Origin: Pandoraea terrae
Lineage (GTDB): Bacteria > Pseudomonadota > Gammaproteobacteria > Burkholderiales > Burkholderiaceae
Direction: 5' to 3'
Length of the DNA stretch: 64,000 bases
Assembly (NCBI RefSeq): GCF_902459695.1
Contig: NZ_CABPRZ010000011.1
Location: 120,790 to 184,789, forward strand
A program made the translations under genes and the position numbers. A model generated the notes under the pieces. It saw only the letters and a list, made by a program, of their open reading frames with translations. It searched no databases and was not told the origin of the DNA. Below, piece after piece: positions 20,863-31,246 of this stretch. Every line of letters starts with the position of its first letter. Positions within the stretch are counted from its first letter, which is position 1.

Positions 20863-22056
20863 ATGCCTGCCCATTATTTCCGCACTGTCTTCATACTCGG
20901 CATCCTGTCGGCGATCGGCTCGCTGTCGATCGACATGTACCTGCCCGCGCTGCCCAGCATCGCGCGCGAGCTGAACACGAACGCTTCGGCCGTTCAGCTG
21001 ACGCTTGCCTCATTTTTCATCGGCCTCGGTGTTGGTCAGCTGGTCCACGGACCGCTCGCCGATCGTTTTGGCCGCAAGCGGCCGCTCTATGTGGGGTTGG
21101 CCGTCTACACGCTCGCCTCCGCGGGCTGTGCGCTGGCCGTCAACATCGAGATGCTGATCGGCTTCCGTTTGCTGCAGGCGCTTGGCGGCTGCGCGTGTTT
21201 CGTCATCGCCCGTGCCATGACGCGCGATCTGTTCGACACCCAAACGGCCGCGCGCGTGTTCTCGCGCATGACCCTCATCATGGGCGCCGCCCCGATTCTC
21301 GCGCCGTTGATCGGCGGTCAGATGCTGCTGGTCGTGAGCTGGCGCGCGATTTTCTGGGTGCTGACGGCTTTCGGCGCGCTGTGCTTCTACCTTTCCTGGC
21401 GCGGTTTGCCCGAAACCCGCGAGGGCGCGGCGGGCGAACAGCATTGGCTCGCCACGGCTTGGCACAACTACGGCTTTCTGCTGCGCGACCGCGAATTCAT
21501 GGGCAACGCGCTGGCGGGCGGCGTCGCGCAGGCCGGGATGTTTGCATATATCACCGGTTCTCCGTTCGTCTTCATCGAACTCTATGGCGTGCCGCCATCG
21601 AGCTACGGTTGGCTGTTCGGCCTGAATGCCTGCGGCATCATCTTCGGTTCGCAGATCAATGCCCACCTGCTGCGCACGCGCCGCCCGGCCGATGTCTTGC
21701 GCAAGACGAATAACCTCGTCGCGATCCTCGGTCTGCTCATGTTGCTGGTCGCGGCCTTCGAAATCGGCAAGCTGCCCGGCCTGATGGTGCTGCTGTTCGC
21801 GTACGTCGCCAGTCTGGGTTTTTCCCAGCCGAATGCCATGGCCGAGGCGCTCAACCATCAGCGCGAGCGCGCCGGCGCTGCCGCTGCCTTGCTCGGCGGG
21901 CTGCAATTCCTGGCGGCCGCGTGCGCCGGATCGGCCGTGGGTGCGTTGCACGCCAGATCGTCGGTGCCGATGGCCGCCGTGATCGCAATCTGCGGCGTGT
22001 TGTCGTGGTGTTTCCACATGGTATTGATCCGTCGCGCCACGCCGCAGGCAGCCTGA
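20863..22056 (+). CDS. Bcr/CflA-family multidrug efflux MFS transporter
   Basis: This 397-residue protein has twelve hydrophobic segments. It carries the DHA1/Bcr signature SIDMYLPALPSIA in the first helix, the MFS loop GPLADRFGRKRPL near residue 62, and RVFSRMTLIMGAAPILAP of motif C type. Members of this family pump out bicyclomycin, chloramphenicol or sulfonamides, or export cysteine; the actual substrate is unknown. The ATG at 20863 matches the family N-terminus, while the frame is open from 20719. It is divergent from the ABC operon. Confidence 0.88.
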   Translation: MPAHYFRTVFILGILSAIGSLSIDMYLPALPSIARELNTNASAVQLTLASFFIGLGVGQLVHGPLADRFGRKRPLYVGLAVYTLASAGCALAVNIEMLIGFRLLQALGGCACFVIARAMTRDLFDTQTAARVFSRMTLIMGAAPILAPLIGGQMLLVVSWRAIFWVLTAFGALCFYLSWRGLPETREGAAGEQHWLATAWHNYGFLLRDREFMGNALAGGVAQAGMFAYITGSPFVFIELYGVPPSSYGWLFGLNACGIIFGSQINAHLLRTRRPADVLRKTNNLVAILGLLMLLVAAFEIGKLPGLMVLLFAYVASLGFSQPNAMAEALNHQRERAGAAAALLGGLQFLAAACAGSAVGALHARSSVPMAAVIAICGVLSWCFHMVLIRRATPQAA

Positions 22057-22519
22057 GGCGTTACCAAAAGGCGACGATATCTCGACAATCGAGTCATTTT
22101 TGGCGACGTGCGCGCCGCAATTGCGCAACTCGCCCCGCCGTCTGTAACAGTTTGTAAAGCTGCTGTTGCAGTCCGCCGGGTGTTGGCAAAGTAGCCTCCA
22201 GCGATACTCCCGGCGAGCTCCCCGATTTTTTTCGCCGAAGACTAAAGCGCGGCGTTTTCGGGCCGTAATATGGTCAGACAGTAGAGCAATGCTTTATGAC
22301 GCTGTCATGAAGTCACACATCCGCAATACGCGATCGTCGCCGTACGCATCGCCGGGGGTGCTTGTCCCTCTCATGTAGGAAAAACACCTACAGGAAATCT
22401 CTGATTTTCTTGCGTCCTTCCGTAGTGCCTCTCCGATTTTTTTCTGATTCGCGACGCTCCACAATGCAGGGGTAAAAACGGAGCACTATCGCCAGTCACA
22501 CATTGCGCCGGGGGGCCGC
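22057..22519 (+). promoter_or_regulatory. Long non-coding leader of flhDC
   Basis: This 463-base gap holds no credible gene. It separates the drug exporter from the flagellar master operon and is locally A+T-richer than the neighbouring genes. A small inverted repeat, TGTAGG at 22374-22379 and CCTACA at 22387-22392 with a 7-base A-rich loop, stands out. Long leaders with many inputs are known for flhDC. I could not assign a convincing single promoter. Confidence 0.55.
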
Positions 22520-22837
22520 ATGCGAAATAGCGAAACGCTGAACGAGATTCGCGAACTGAATCTCTCTTACCTCGTCCTGGCCCAGCGCCTGATCCGGGAG
22601 GACCGCGCCGCCGCGATGTTCCGGCTCGGCGTGTCCGACGAGCTCGCCGACGTTCTCGGCCGCCTCACGCTCGCCCAGCTCGTCAAGCTGGCCGGCTCCA
22701 ATCAGCTCTTGTGCCGTTTTCGTTTCGACGATCACGTGATCCTGTCGAGCCTCACCCATGGCGCCAAAGACGTGGCGATGCAACAGTCCCACGCCTCGAT
22801 CCTGCTCGCCGGCCAGCCCGTCGAGCACATCGGCTGA
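22520..22837 (+). CDS. flhD: Flagellar master regulator subunit FlhD
   Basis: The 105-residue protein pairs with FlhC in the FlhD4C2 activator that switches on class 2 flagellar genes. It shows the helical FlhD pattern from [20 protein letters not shown] to [27 protein letters not shown], and [13 protein letters not shown] near the C-terminal half. It is slightly shorter than E. coli FlhD (116-119 residues). flhC follows 98 bases later. FlhDC-type control is standard in Burkholderiales. Confidence 0.96.
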   Translation: MRNSETLNEIRELNLSYLVLAQRLIREDRAAAMFRLGVSDELADVLGRLTLAQLVKLAGSNQLLCRFRFDDHVILSSLTHGAKDVAMQQSHASILLAGQPVEHIG

Positions 22838-22935
22838 CGCTCAGGCGCCTTCGGCTCGCTCGCCAACCCTCCATTGCGCCACTCGCCCGGGCGCAACGCT
22901 GAAGCGAGCCTCGTCTCATCGCCAGGATGTCCACC

Positions 22936-23526
22936 ATGCGTACCAAAAGTGTCGTTCTCGAAGCCCGCGAAATTCAGCTGGCCATCGAATTGATCGAACT
23001 CGGCGCCCGTCTCCAGTTGCTGGAGGCGGAAACCAGCCTCAGCCGTGATCGGCTCATCAAGCTCTACAAGGAGCTCAAGGGCGTGTCGCCCCCCAAAGGT
23101 ATGCTGCCGTTCTCGACCGACTGGTTCGTGACGTGGCTGCCCAACATCCATTCGTCGTTGTTCTGCAACATCCACCGGTTCCTCACGCAACACGGTGGCT
23201 GCCAAGGTATCGAGGCCGTCGTCAAAAGCTATCGCCTGTACATGGAACACGTCGAACTTAACGCCTGGGAACCCGTGCTCGGCTTTACGCGCGCCTGGAC
23301 CCTCGTGCGCTTCTTCGAGAGCAAGATGCTGCAGACGACGCCGTGCACCCGGTGCGGCGGCCACTTTGTCACGCATGCCCACGAGCCGCACGGCCAGTAC
23401 GTCTGCGGCCTGTGCCAACCCCCCTCGCGCGCCGGCAAGACCCGCAAGGCCAAAACCGCCCGCGAAGCCGCCGAAACGCTGATCACCGATCCGCTCACAA
23501 CCGACGCGGCACCCCTCGCGGCCTGA
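22936..23526 (+). CDS. flhC: Flagellar master regulator subunit FlhC
   Basis: FlhC is the DNA-contacting partner of FlhD. The product has 196 residues from the ATG at 22936; this start aligns exactly with E. coli FlhC ([13 protein letters not shown]) and has AGGA upstream, so I prefer it to the ATG nine bases earlier. The structural zinc is bound by two Cys pairs, CTRC near residue 135 and CGLC near residue 156. The final 35 residues after the second pair are charged and probably flexible. Confidence 0.96.
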   Translation: MRTKSVVLEAREIQLAIELIELGARLQLLEAETSLSRDRLIKLYKELKGVSPPKGMLPFSTDWFVTWLPNIHSSLFCNIHRFLTQHGGCQGIEAVVKSYRLYMEHVELNAWEPVLGFTRAWTLVRFFESKMLQTTPCTRCGGHFVTHAHEPHGQYVCGLCQPPSRAGKTRKAKTAREAAETLITDPLTTDAAPLAA

Positions 23527-23605
23527 TTGCCACGGAGACCCGCGCCACGCCTTTGAACGATTCATTCGTCGCTTTGAGTCAGGTTTACCCCGGCCTTCAT
23601 CGCCC

Positions 23606-23633
23606 TACAGTTTTCATGCCCGCCTGCCGTTAA
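23606..23633 (+). promoter_or_regulatory. Sigma-28 (FliA) promoter of motA
   Basis: TACAGTTT at 23606-23613 and GCCGTTAA at 23626-23633 are spaced by 12 bases. Each differs from the sigma-28 consensus (TAAAGTTT and GCCGATAA) at one position. The site lies 58 bases before the motA start, where class 3 control of the stator and chemotaxis genes is expected. Confidence 0.7.
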
Positions 23634-23691
23634 GTCCCTGTAAGAGGAAGGACTTTTTCCGGCAGACGTAATTCGCGAGAGGTACCCGGCA

Positions 23692-24552
23692 GTGCTGGTC
23701 GTCATTGGTTACATCATCGTTCTGGCGTCAGTCTTCGGCGGCTATGCATTGGCCGGCGGACACATGGCTGCCCTGTTCCAGCCGACCGAGTTGCTGATCA
23801 TCTTCGGCGCCGGCGTCGGCTCGTTCATCGTCGGCAACAACAACAAGGCCATCAAGTCGACGATGAAAGCCCTGCCGATGCTGCTCAAGGGCTCGAAGTA
23901 CACCAAAGCGCTCTACATGGAGCTCATGGCGCTTCTGTATGTCCTGCTCGCCAAAGCCCGCAAAGACGGCATGCTTGCCATCGAAGGCGATGTCGAAGAC
24001 CCCGCCTCGAGCCCCGTTTTCTCGCAATATCCGAAGATTCTCTCCGAACCCCGCATCATGGAGTTCCTGACCGACTATCTGCGCCTCATGGTCAGCGGCA
24101 ACATGAATGCCTTCGAGATCGAGAACCTGATGGATCACGAAATCGAAACCTATCGCCATGAGGGCGAAGTGCCTGCTCACTGTCTTCAAAAGGTCGGTGA
24201 CGCCATGCCTGCCTTCGGGATCGTTGCTGCCGTGATGGGCGTTGTCCACACCATGGCTTCGGCCGACCAGCCTCCCGCCGTGCTGGGTGCGCTGATTGCC
24301 CAGGCCCTCGTCGGCACATTCCTCGGCATTCTGCTTTCCTACGGCTTCATCTCGCCGTTGGCCCAGTTGGTCGAACACCGTATCAACGAGTCGGTGAAAC
24401 TCTACGAATGCATCAAGGTGACGCTGCTCGCCAGCCTGAACGGTTACGCGCCGGCATTGTCAGTCGAATTCGGCCGCAAGGTGCTGTTCTCCACGGTGCG
24501 TCCGTCCTTCGCCGAGCTCGAAGAACACGTGCGCCAGGTCAAGTCGCGTTGA
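23692..24552 (+). CDS. motA: Flagellar stator protein MotA
   Basis: MotA and MotB form the proton-driven stator around the motor. The 286-residue protein has four membrane spans, two near the N-terminus and two in the segment from about residues 165 to 225, with the cytoplasmic torque loop between them. The end of the fourth span contains the conserved Pro pair region (ADQPPAVLG). Start is GTG at 23692 (MLVVIGYIIVLASVFGGY), the normal MotA N-terminus. motB follows after 21 bases. Confidence 0.97.
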   Translation: MLVVIGYIIVLASVFGGYALAGGHMAALFQPTELLIIFGAGVGSFIVGNNNKAIKSTMKALPMLLKGSKYTKALYMELMALLYVLLAKARKDGMLAIEGDVEDPASSPVFSQYPKILSEPRIMEFLTDYLRLMVSGNMNAFEIENLMDHEIETYRHEGEVPAHCLQKVGDAMPAFGIVAAVMGVVHTMASADQPPAVLGALIAQALVGTFLGILLSYGFISPLAQLVEHRINESVKLYECIKVTLLASLNGYAPALSVEFGRKVLFSTVRPSFAELEEHVRQVKSR

Positions 24553-24573
24553 CGGCGCAAGCGGTACGGCACC

Positions 24574-25554
24574 ATGAGTGAGAAAGACGAGCGCCCCATT
24601 ATCGTGAAACGCCGCGCGGCGGCGAAGCACGGGCATCACGGCGGCGCATGGAAGATTGCCTACGCCGACTTCATGACGGCCATGATGGCGTTCTTCCTGC
24701 TGATGTGGCTGCTCAGCTCCGTGAGCAGCAAGGAACTCGCCGGGATCGCGGAATATTTTCGCACGCCGCTCAAGGTCGCCATGATGGGCGGCCGCAACGC
24801 CGCCGACAACAGCGGCGTGATTCCCGGCGGCGGCCCCGATACCTCGCGTCCCGACGGCCAGAAGTCGCGCGGCGAAATGAACAAGCCCGCCCGCCCCACG
24901 ACGGCCGCCGACATGATGGAGCGTACGGACACCGCCCGTTTGCGCGAGCTCAAGGCCCGCATCGAGCGTGTGATTGAGAACAATCCGACGTTGCGGCAGT
25001 TTCGCAAGCAGTTGCTCATCGACATGACGACCGAAGGGCTGCGTATCCAGATCGTCGACGATCAGAATCGACCGATGTTTGCGAACGGCAGTGCGCAGGT
25101 GCAGCCGTATATGCGCGACATCCTGCGCGAGATCGGCCGCGCGCTCAACGACGTGCCTAATCGTGTCAGCCTGTCCGGCCACACCGACGCAACGCAGTAC
25201 GCCATGGGCGACAAGAGCTACAGCAACTGGGAGTTGTCGGCGGATCGCGCGAATGCGTCGCGCCGCGAACTGATCGGCGGCGGCATGGATGCCGAGAAGG
25301 TGTTGCGCGTCGTGGGCCTGTCTTCGACGCTGCCGCTCGACAAGAAGGATGATTTCAATCCGATCAACCGCCGAATCAGCATCATCGTACTCAATCGGCG
25401 TGCCGAAGCGTCCGTGGCCCACGAGGCTGACGAGCCGACGGTCGATACGAATACCGCCGCCGGGTCGGGACGCGAAGCCGTGGCGGCAGCGATAGCGGGG
25501 CCCATTCCGCCCGCGCCACCCGCGCCGCCGGCAGCGCCCGCGCCACAGCGGTGA
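24574..25554 (+). CDS. motB: Flagellar stator protein MotB
   Basis: The 326-residue protein has one membrane span near residues 30-50. The proton-carrying aspartate is Asp32 in YADFMTAMMAF, the same number as in E. coli. A plug and linker region follows, then an OmpA-like peptidoglycan-binding domain with LSGHTDATQY (about residue 205) and the NRRISIIVL end. The last 50 residues are Pro/Ala-rich. Together with MotA it anchors the stator to the cell wall. The coding region ends 13 bases before the next chemotaxis gene. Confidence 0.97.
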   Translation: MSEKDERPIIVKRRAAAKHGHHGGAWKIAYADFMTAMMAFFLLMWLLSSVSSKELAGIAEYFRTPLKVAMMGGRNAADNSGVIPGGGPDTSRPDGQKSRGEMNKPARPTTAADMMERTDTARLRELKARIERVIENNPTLRQFRKQLLIDMTTEGLRIQIVDDQNRPMFANGSAQVQPYMRDILREIGRALNDVPNRVSLSGHTDATQYAMGDKSYSNWELSADRANASRRELIGGGMDAEKVLRVVGLSSTLPLDKKDDFNPINRRISIIVLNRRAEASVAHEADEPTVDTNTAAGSGREAVAAAIAGPIPPAPPAPPAAPAPQR

Positions 25555-25567
25555 GGCAAGGAGACCT

Positions 25568-25954
25568 ATGAACGCCATACGCAGCAGGATTCTCGCGGTC
25601 GACGATTCGGCGTCCATGCGCCAGATCCTGGCGGCCGTGCTCGACGAAGCCGGTTATGCCGTAACGACCGCACGAGATGGTCAGGATGCCTTGACAGTGG
25701 CCGCAAACGGCGCGTTCGACCTGGTGCTGACGGACCAGCACATGCCCGGCATGGACGGCCTGTCGCTGATTCGCGCATTGCGCGAACTCGACACCTTCGC
25801 CGAGGTGCCGATTCTCGTGCTGACGACGGAGGTCGACGGCGCCTACAAGGATGCGGCGCGTGAAGCGGGCGCGAGCGGTTGGCTCATCAAGCCGGTCGAC
25901 CCGGGCACGTTGGTGGATGTGGTGGGCTCGCTGGTCGGGGCGCAAGCCGCTTAG
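25568..25954 (+). CDS. cheY1: CheY-like response regulator (first copy)
   Basis: This 128-residue single-domain receiver has the acidic pair Asp12-Asp13, the phospho-acceptor Asp56 in TDQHMPGMDG, the switch Thr in LTTE and the conserved Lys in IKPVD. It is directly behind motB and in front of cheA, as in many Burkholderiaceae. It is clearly different from the second CheY at 35830 and probably is not the main motor-binding CheY. It may act as a phosphate sink or a CheA-specific adaptor; the function is inferred. Confidence 0.92.
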   Translation: MNAIRSRILAVDDSASMRQILAAVLDEAGYAVTTARDGQDALTVAANGAFDLVLTDQHMPGMDGLSLIRALRELDTFAEVPILVLTTEVDGAYKDAAREAGASGWLIKPVDPGTLVDVVGSLVGAQAA

Positions 25955-26091
25955 GTGACCGGGAACCGGTCCGCATGAGTGAATTGACACGCGGATCTGG
26001 CAAGCTCGGCGAAGCGAATGGCTGCATGGGTGCCGCAACGGCGGGATAGGCGCCGCAGCGGCAGGCAAACATAGTTAGGACGGGGAAAACG

Positions 26092-28290
26092 GTGGATATA
26101 ACGCAGTTCTACCAGACCTTTTTCGACGAGGCGGAAGAGTTGCTCGCGGAAATGGAGCATCTTTTGCTCGCGCTCGACATTGCTGCGCCGGACAACGAGC
26201 AATTGAACGCCATTTTCCGTGCCGCCCACTCCATCAAGGGCGGCGCGGCGACGTTCGGCTTTACCGCGCTGACGGAAACCACGCACTTGCTGGAAAACCT
26301 GCTCGACCGGGCACGCCGGGGCGAGCTCCAGCTGCGCACGGAAATGATCGACGCCTTTCTGGAAACAAAAGACGTGCTGCATCAACAATTGAATGCCTAC
26401 CGCGCCTCCAGTGAACCCGATGCCGAGGCGATGACGCGTATCTGCGCGGTGTTGCAACGCCTCGCCGCTGAAGAAAACGGCGCCGTTCCGGCACCCGCGC
26501 CGGTGGTGTCGGCGCCAACGCCTGCGCCCGCTGTCACGCCGGCACCTGCGGCCGCCGGGCCCGCTGCACCTGAGGCTGCCCACGCCGCCGACGGCAGTCC
26601 CGCCACGCCCCCGCCAGCCGGGCAGACGCGCCTGAAGGTCACGCTCACCGGTGTGGGCGAGAAGGATCAGGCACTGCTTGCGGAAGAACTGGGCAATCTC
26701 GGCACGGTCGCCGGCCGCCGCACGATAGGCGACGCGCTGCAACTGTGGCTCGACACGACCTGTGGCGCGGACGATATCCTCGCCGTGTGCTGCTTCGTGA
26801 TCGAGCCGTCGCAGATCGACGTGCAGGATGCCACGGCTGCCGCCGTTGCTGCCCCGGAGATTGCCGCGGCGCCCGCCATTGCACCGGCACTTGAATCGGC
26901 GCCGCCGGCCGCCGTGGCCGCCGTTGCCGCCGCGTCCATCGAAGTCCCCGCCGCGATGGCGGCTGCCGCCATGCCGAGTGCCGCCGAACCTGCGCCACCG
27001 GCCCCGCCGGTTGCCAGCGAGCCGATCCTGATCGCGCCCGCCGCGCCCGCCGCACAAGCCGGCAGCGAGAAACGGGCCGCCGCCCCGGCGGCGAACGCCG
27101 GTCATGAAAACACGTCGATTCGCGTCGGCGTCGAGAAAGTCGACCAGCTGATCAACCTTGTCGGCGAACTCGTCATCACGCAAGCCATGCTCGCGCAGAC
27201 CGCCAGCGGTCTCGATCCGGTCATCCACGACCGTCTGTTCAACGGCATGGGCCAACTGGAGCGCAACGCACGGGATTTGCAGGAAGCCGTGATGTCCATC
27301 CGCATGATGCCGATGGACTACGTCTTCTCGCGTTTCCCGCGACTGGTGCGCGATCTCGCCAGCAAGCTCGGCAAGCAGATCGAACTCGTGACGTTCGGCC
27401 AGGCCACTGAACTCGACAAGAGCCTGATCGAGCGCATTATCGACCCGCTCACCCACCTCGTGCGCAACAGCCTCGACCACGGCATCGAAACCTCCGAAGC
27501 GCGCCTGGCGTCCGGCAAGGACCCGGTCGGCCAACTGGTGCTGTCCGCCGCGCATCAGGGCGGCAACATCGTCATCGAAGTCAGCGACGACGGCGCCGGC
27601 CTGCGCCGCGAGAAAATTCTCGCGAAGGCGCAGCAGCAGGGCATGTCCGTGTCCGAATCGATGACGGACGAAGAGGTCTGGCAATTGATCTTCGCTCCGG
27701 GATTTTCGACCGCCGATGCGGTCACCGACGTATCGGGCCGCGGCGTCGGCATGGACGTCGTCAAACGAAACATCCAGCAGATGGGCGGCCACGTCGAACT
27801 GCTGTCGACGCGCGGCAAGGGCACCACGATCCGCATCGTGCTGCCGCTCACGCTGGCGATTCTGGACGGCATGTCCGTCAAGGTCGGCACGGAAATCTTC
27901 ATCCTGCCGCTGAACTTCGTCATGGAGTCGCTGCAGCCGCGCAATGACGACATCCGCCCCGTCACCGGCGAGGGCCAGGTCGTACTCGTGCGCGGCGAAT
28001 ACCTGCCGCTTGTGGAGCTGCACCGCGCCTTCGACGTGCCCGAAGCCCGTCTCGATCCCACGCAGGGGATCATCGTCATCCTGCAGGCCGAGGGGCGGCG
28101 CTTTGCGTTGCTGGTCGACGAACTGGTCGGCCAACAGCAGGTCGTGGTGAAGAACCTCGAGACCAATTACCGCCGGATTCACGGCATTTCGGCCGCCACC
28201 ATCATGGGTGACGGCAGTGTGGCGCTGATCGTCGACGTGGCTGCGCTCCAGCGCGGCCAGCGGCAGGCCACCACGACCCTCTTCCACTGA
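26092..28290 (+). CDS. cheA: Chemotaxis histidine kinase CheA
   Basis: CheA passes receptor signals to CheY and CheB by phosphorylation. The 732-residue product has an HPt domain with the phosphorylated His46 in [11 protein letters not shown]2-like domain around residues 180-250 is flanked by two long Ala/Pro-rich linkers. The dimerisation and kinase domains follow, with the N box [13 protein letters not shown]1 SDDGAGL and G2 [10 protein letters not shown]. The C-terminal CheW-like domain begins near residue 590. The start is GTG at 26092, after a purine-rich run. The linkers are much longer than in E. coli. Confidence 0.98.
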   Translation: MDITQFYQTFFDEAEELLAEMEHLLLALDIAAPDNEQLNAIFRAAHSIKGGAATFGFTALTETTHLLENLLDRARRGELQLRTEMIDAFLETKDVLHQQLNAYRASSEPDAEAMTRICAVLQRLAAEENGAVPAPAPVVSAPTPAPAVTPAPAAAGPAAPEAAHAADGSPATPPPAGQTRLKVTLTGVGEKDQALLAEELGNLGTVAGRRTIGDALQLWLDTTCGADDILAVCCFVIEPSQIDVQDATAAAVAAPEIAAAPAIAPALESAPPAAVAAVAAASIEVPAAMAAAAMPSAAEPAPPAPPVASEPILIAPAAPAAQAGSEKRAAAPAANAGHENTSIRVGVEKVDQLINLVGELVITQAMLAQTASGLDPVIHDRLFNGMGQLERNARDLQEAVMSIRMMPMDYVFSRFPRLVRDLASKLGKQIELVTFGQATELDKSLIERIIDPLTHLVRNSLDHGIETSEARLASGKDPVGQLVLSAAHQGGNIVIEVSDDGAGLRREKILAKAQQQGMSVSESMTDEEVWQLIFAPGFSTADAVTDVSGRGVGMDVVKRNIQQMGGHVELLSTRGKGTTIRIVLPLTLAILDGMSVKVGTEIFILPLNFVMESLQPRNDDIRPVTGEGQVVLVRGEYLPLVELHRAFDVPEARLDPTQGIIVILQAEGRRFALLVDELVGQQQVVVKNLETNYRRIHGISAATIMGDGSVALIVDVAALQRGQRQATTTLFH

Positions 28291-28307
28291 TTTGGGGATA
28301 CGCGCTT

Positions 28308-28823
28308 ATGGACAATTTTCAGCAAGAACAAGCCCTGGCGCGCCAGCAGGCGGCGCTGCACAACGAAGGCGACGGCCAGGAGTTCCTGGTCTTCACGCTC
28401 GGCGAGGAAGAGTACGGCATCGACATCCTGAAGGTGCAGGAAATCCGCGGCTATGACGCGGTGACCCGCATCGCGAACGCCCCCGATTTCATCAAGGGCG
28501 TGATCAATCTGCGCGGCATCATCGTGCCGATTGTCGACATGCGCATCAAGTTCCGCCTGGGCCGCGTCGAATACGACACCCAGACGGTCGTCATCATTCT
28601 GAACGTGGCGGGCCGCGTGGTCGGCATGGTCGTCGACGGCGTGTCGGACGTGCTTACGCTCGCGCGCGGCGAGATCAAGCCGGCGCCGGAGTTTGGCGCG
28701 ACGCTGGCCACCGAGTACATCACGGGTCTGGGCACGGTCGAAGGCCGCATGCTGATCCTGATGGACATTGAAAAGCTGATGACCAGCGACGACATGGCGC
28801 TGATCGAACGCCTCGCCAGCTGA
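28308..28823 (+). CDS. cheW: Chemotaxis coupling protein CheW
   Basis: This 171-residue adaptor links CheA to the receptors. The CheW domain starts around residue 23 ([25 protein letters not shown] is split across the first beta strands) and includes the conserved [14 protein letters not shown] segment near residue 65 and DGVSDVL near residue 109. It begins 17 bases behind cheA. The first 20 residues are Gln-rich and outside the domain. No second CheW is visible in the window. Confidence 0.97.
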   Translation: MDNFQQEQALARQQAALHNEGDGQEFLVFTLGEEEYGIDILKVQEIRGYDAVTRIANAPDFIKGVINLRGIIVPIVDMRIKFRLGRVEYDTQTVVIILNVAGRVVGMVVDGVSDVLTLARGEIKPAPEFGATLATEYITGLGTVEGRMLILMDIEKLMTSDDMALIERLAS

Positions 28824-28891
28824 GCGGCAATACATAGCGAGCCCATCGCCCCCCGACCCATCACGACACCCGGCGGCCCCAGGAGACCCAC

Positions 28892-31186
28892 GTGCGCGAC
28901 AACCAGCCCGTAACTTCGAACGAATATGTGATCGGTGAGCATCAGTATCTGATTTCGCGCACCGATCTCAAGGGCCGTATCACGTACGCGAATCCGGCCT
29001 TCGTGGAAGTCAGCGGGTTTTCGCGCGACGAATTGCTGGGCGCGCCGCACAACATCGTGCGGCATCCAGACATGCCGTCCGAGGCGTTCGCGGATTTGTG
29101 GCAGACGTGCCAGCGCGGCGACACGTGGACGGGGCTCGTGAAGAACCGCCGCAAAAACGGCGATTTCTACTGGGTGCTCGCGACAGTTACGCCGACGCTC
29201 GATAACGGCCAGGTCATCGGCTATACGTCGGTGCGGGTCAAGCCCGCCGCCGGCTGGACGGCTCAGGCCGACGCGCTATATGCGCGTTTCCGTAACGGCA
29301 CCGCCGGCAATCTGCGCATTCGCGGCGGACAAGTGCAGGCGGGGGGCGTGGGCGCCGTGTTGCGCAAGTTTCGCCTGCGTACGCTGCGCGCGCGCCTGAC
29401 CGGGATCATCGTGCTCGGGGCGCTGTTGCTGGCCGGCGTCGGCGGCATCGGGTTGTGGAGCACGTCGAGCAGCAACGACAAGTTATTGTCGGTCTATCAG
29501 GGCGGCATGGTGCCTGCCGGCTTGCTCAGCACGATCGGTCAGAAGCTCGATCACGATGTGCTGCTCGTATCCGAAGCGATCGCCAATCCGAATCTCGACG
29601 CGATGAAGCGCGCAGGCGACGAGATCGCCAGCAGCCTCGACGACATCAATCGTCAGTGGGGCGCGTACATGAAGATTGTCGACCCCGAGGCGCGAGCGCA
29701 GGCGGAGCGCTTCGACGTGATTCGTCAGCGTTTCGTCGCCGAGGGCCTGCAGCAGACGGTGGACATGCTGCGCGCCGGTTCGGCCGAAGGCGCGCAAACG
29801 ATGTACACGAACGCTGTGAAGCCGGCCTACGGACCGATGCGCGATGAGTTGAACGTGCTGACGCGGCTGGATCTGACGCGAGCGGCTGACCTGTACCAGC
29901 AGGCGCAACGCGAACATCAGTGGGTTCGCTGGATCGTCGCCGGCGCCGTGGCCGGCGGCATTGTGCTGTTGTTCGTGCTTGGCAGCATCCTGCGCCGCGC
30001 GATCAACCAACCGCTGCGCGTGGCGTTGTCGCTGTCCAGGCAAATCGCCGCGGGCGATTTGACGGCCAAGGTCGACGGTAATACGCAGGACGAAATCGGT
30101 CAGCTGCTGTTCGGGTTGGGCGTGATGAAGAACAGCCTGTTGTCGATCGTGGCGGACGTCCGCGAAGGGATCGAGTCCATCAATGTCGCGTCCGGCGAGA
30201 TCGCCGCGGGCAACACTGATCTCTCGGCGCGCACCGAGCAGCAGGCGGCCTCGCTCGAGCAGACCGCGTCGTCGATGGAACAGCTCACGGCGACCGTCAA
30301 GCAGAACGCCGACAACGCCAAACAGGCCAGCACGTTGGCGGTGAACGCTTCAGAGATTGCCGCGCGCGGCGGTCAGGTCGTCGGCAATGTGGTCGACACG
30401 ATGCAGGGCATTTCGACCAGCTCGAACAAGATCGTCGACATCATCAGCGTGATCGAAGGCATTGCCTTCCAGACGAACATTCTCGCGCTCAACGCCGCCG
30501 TCGAAGCGGCGCGGGCCGGCGAGCAGGGGCGCGGATTTGCGGTGGTGGCGGGCGAAGTCCGGACCCTGGCGCAGCGCAGCGCCGCGGCGGCGAAGGAAAT
30601 CAAGGTGCTGATCGAGGACTCGGTCGGCCGCGTCGAGACCGGTTCGACACTCGTGGCGCAAGCCGGCAAGACGATGAATGAGATCGTTCAGGCCGTGCAG
30701 CGCGTGACGGACATCATGGGCGAGATTTCGGCGGCGTCGGCGGAGCAGAGCAGCGGCATCGAACAGGTGAACCGCGCCGTGACGCAGATGGACGAAGTGA
30801 CGCAGCAGAACGCCGCGCTGGTCGAGGAAGCGGCGGCAGCGGCCGGTTCGTTGGAAGAGCAGGCGCATCGGCTGCGCGATGCCGTGTCCGTCTTCCGCGT
30901 CGGCGACGCGATCGCCGGTGCGGCAACGCCTTCGGCGGCGGCAGTGGCCCAGCCTCGCCGCCCGGGCCCGTCTGCAATGCACAAGGCATCGCCTCCCGCG
31001 GCTGCGCGCAAGCCGGCGAGTGCGCCGGGCGCGGCCACGGCGCGCCCGCGCGCAGCCGCAACGACAGTGCCGCCGAGCGCCGAGACGGCGGCGGCGCATG
31101 AAGAGGCGCAGGTTTTGCAGTTGGCGGCACGACGTGGCAAGGCTTTGGCCCCCGCCAGCGACGCCGGTGACTGGGAAGAGTTCTAA
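28892..31186 (+). CDS. aer: Aer-type PAS-domain methyl-accepting chemotaxis protein
   Basis: The 764-residue receptor starts with a PAS domain (about residues 10-120, with ITYANPAFVEVSGF and KNRRKNGDFYWV) as in Aer, which binds FAD and senses redox state. Unlike E. coli Aer it also has two membrane spans (about 172-190 and 345-365) around a helical periplasmic domain. A HAMP and a full signalling domain with the [15 protein letters not shown] tip follow. A C-terminal Ala/Pro linker ends in DWEEF, resembling the NWETF tether for CheR/CheB. Start is GTG at 28892 behind AGGAGA. Energy taxis is inferred. Confidence 0.92.
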   Translation: MRDNQPVTSNEYVIGEHQYLISRTDLKGRITYANPAFVEVSGFSRDELLGAPHNIVRHPDMPSEAFADLWQTCQRGDTWTGLVKNRRKNGDFYWVLATVTPTLDNGQVIGYTSVRVKPAAGWTAQADALYARFRNGTAGNLRIRGGQVQAGGVGAVLRKFRLRTLRARLTGIIVLGALLLAGVGGIGLWSTSSSNDKLLSVYQGGMVPAGLLSTIGQKLDHDVLLVSEAIANPNLDAMKRAGDEIASSLDDINRQWGAYMKIVDPEARAQAERFDVIRQRFVAEGLQQTVDMLRAGSAEGAQTMYTNAVKPAYGPMRDELNVLTRLDLTRAADLYQQAQREHQWVRWIVAGAVAGGIVLLFVLGSILRRAINQPLRVALSLSRQIAAGDLTAKVDGNTQDEIGQLLFGLGVMKNSLLSIVADVREGIESINVASGEIAAGNTDLSARTEQQAASLEQTASSMEQLTATVKQNADNAKQASTLAVNASEIAARGGQVVGNVVDTMQGISTSSNKIVDIISVIEGIAFQTNILALNAAVEAARAGEQGRGFAVVAGEVRTLAQRSAAAAKEIKVLIEDSVGRVETGSTLVAQAGKTMNEIVQAVQRVTDIMGEISAASAEQSSGIEQVNRAVTQMDEVTQQNAALVEEAAAAAGSLEEQAHRLRDAVSVFRVGDAIAGAATPSAAAVAQPRRPGPSAMHKASPPAAARKPASAPGAATARPRAAATTVPPSAETAAAHEEAQVLQLAARRGKALAPASDAGDWEEF

Positions 31187-31246
31187 CGTTGATTTGGCAT
31201 CGCAAGCCGGGCACGAGCCCGTAATTAAAAAAGGCTAGAGGTCGTT

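Noticed and set aside
22081..22103. A CTCGA/TCGAG hairpin with a following T run behind the drug exporter gene
   Set aside because: The stem is only five base pairs and the T run is offset by several bases, too weak for a confident intrinsic terminator.
25951..28287. A 778-codon open frame antisense to cheA
   Set aside because: Its product is rich in Arg, Gly and His with no domain, whereas the opposite strand encodes a complete CheA. Long antisense frames are usual in DNA of this base composition.
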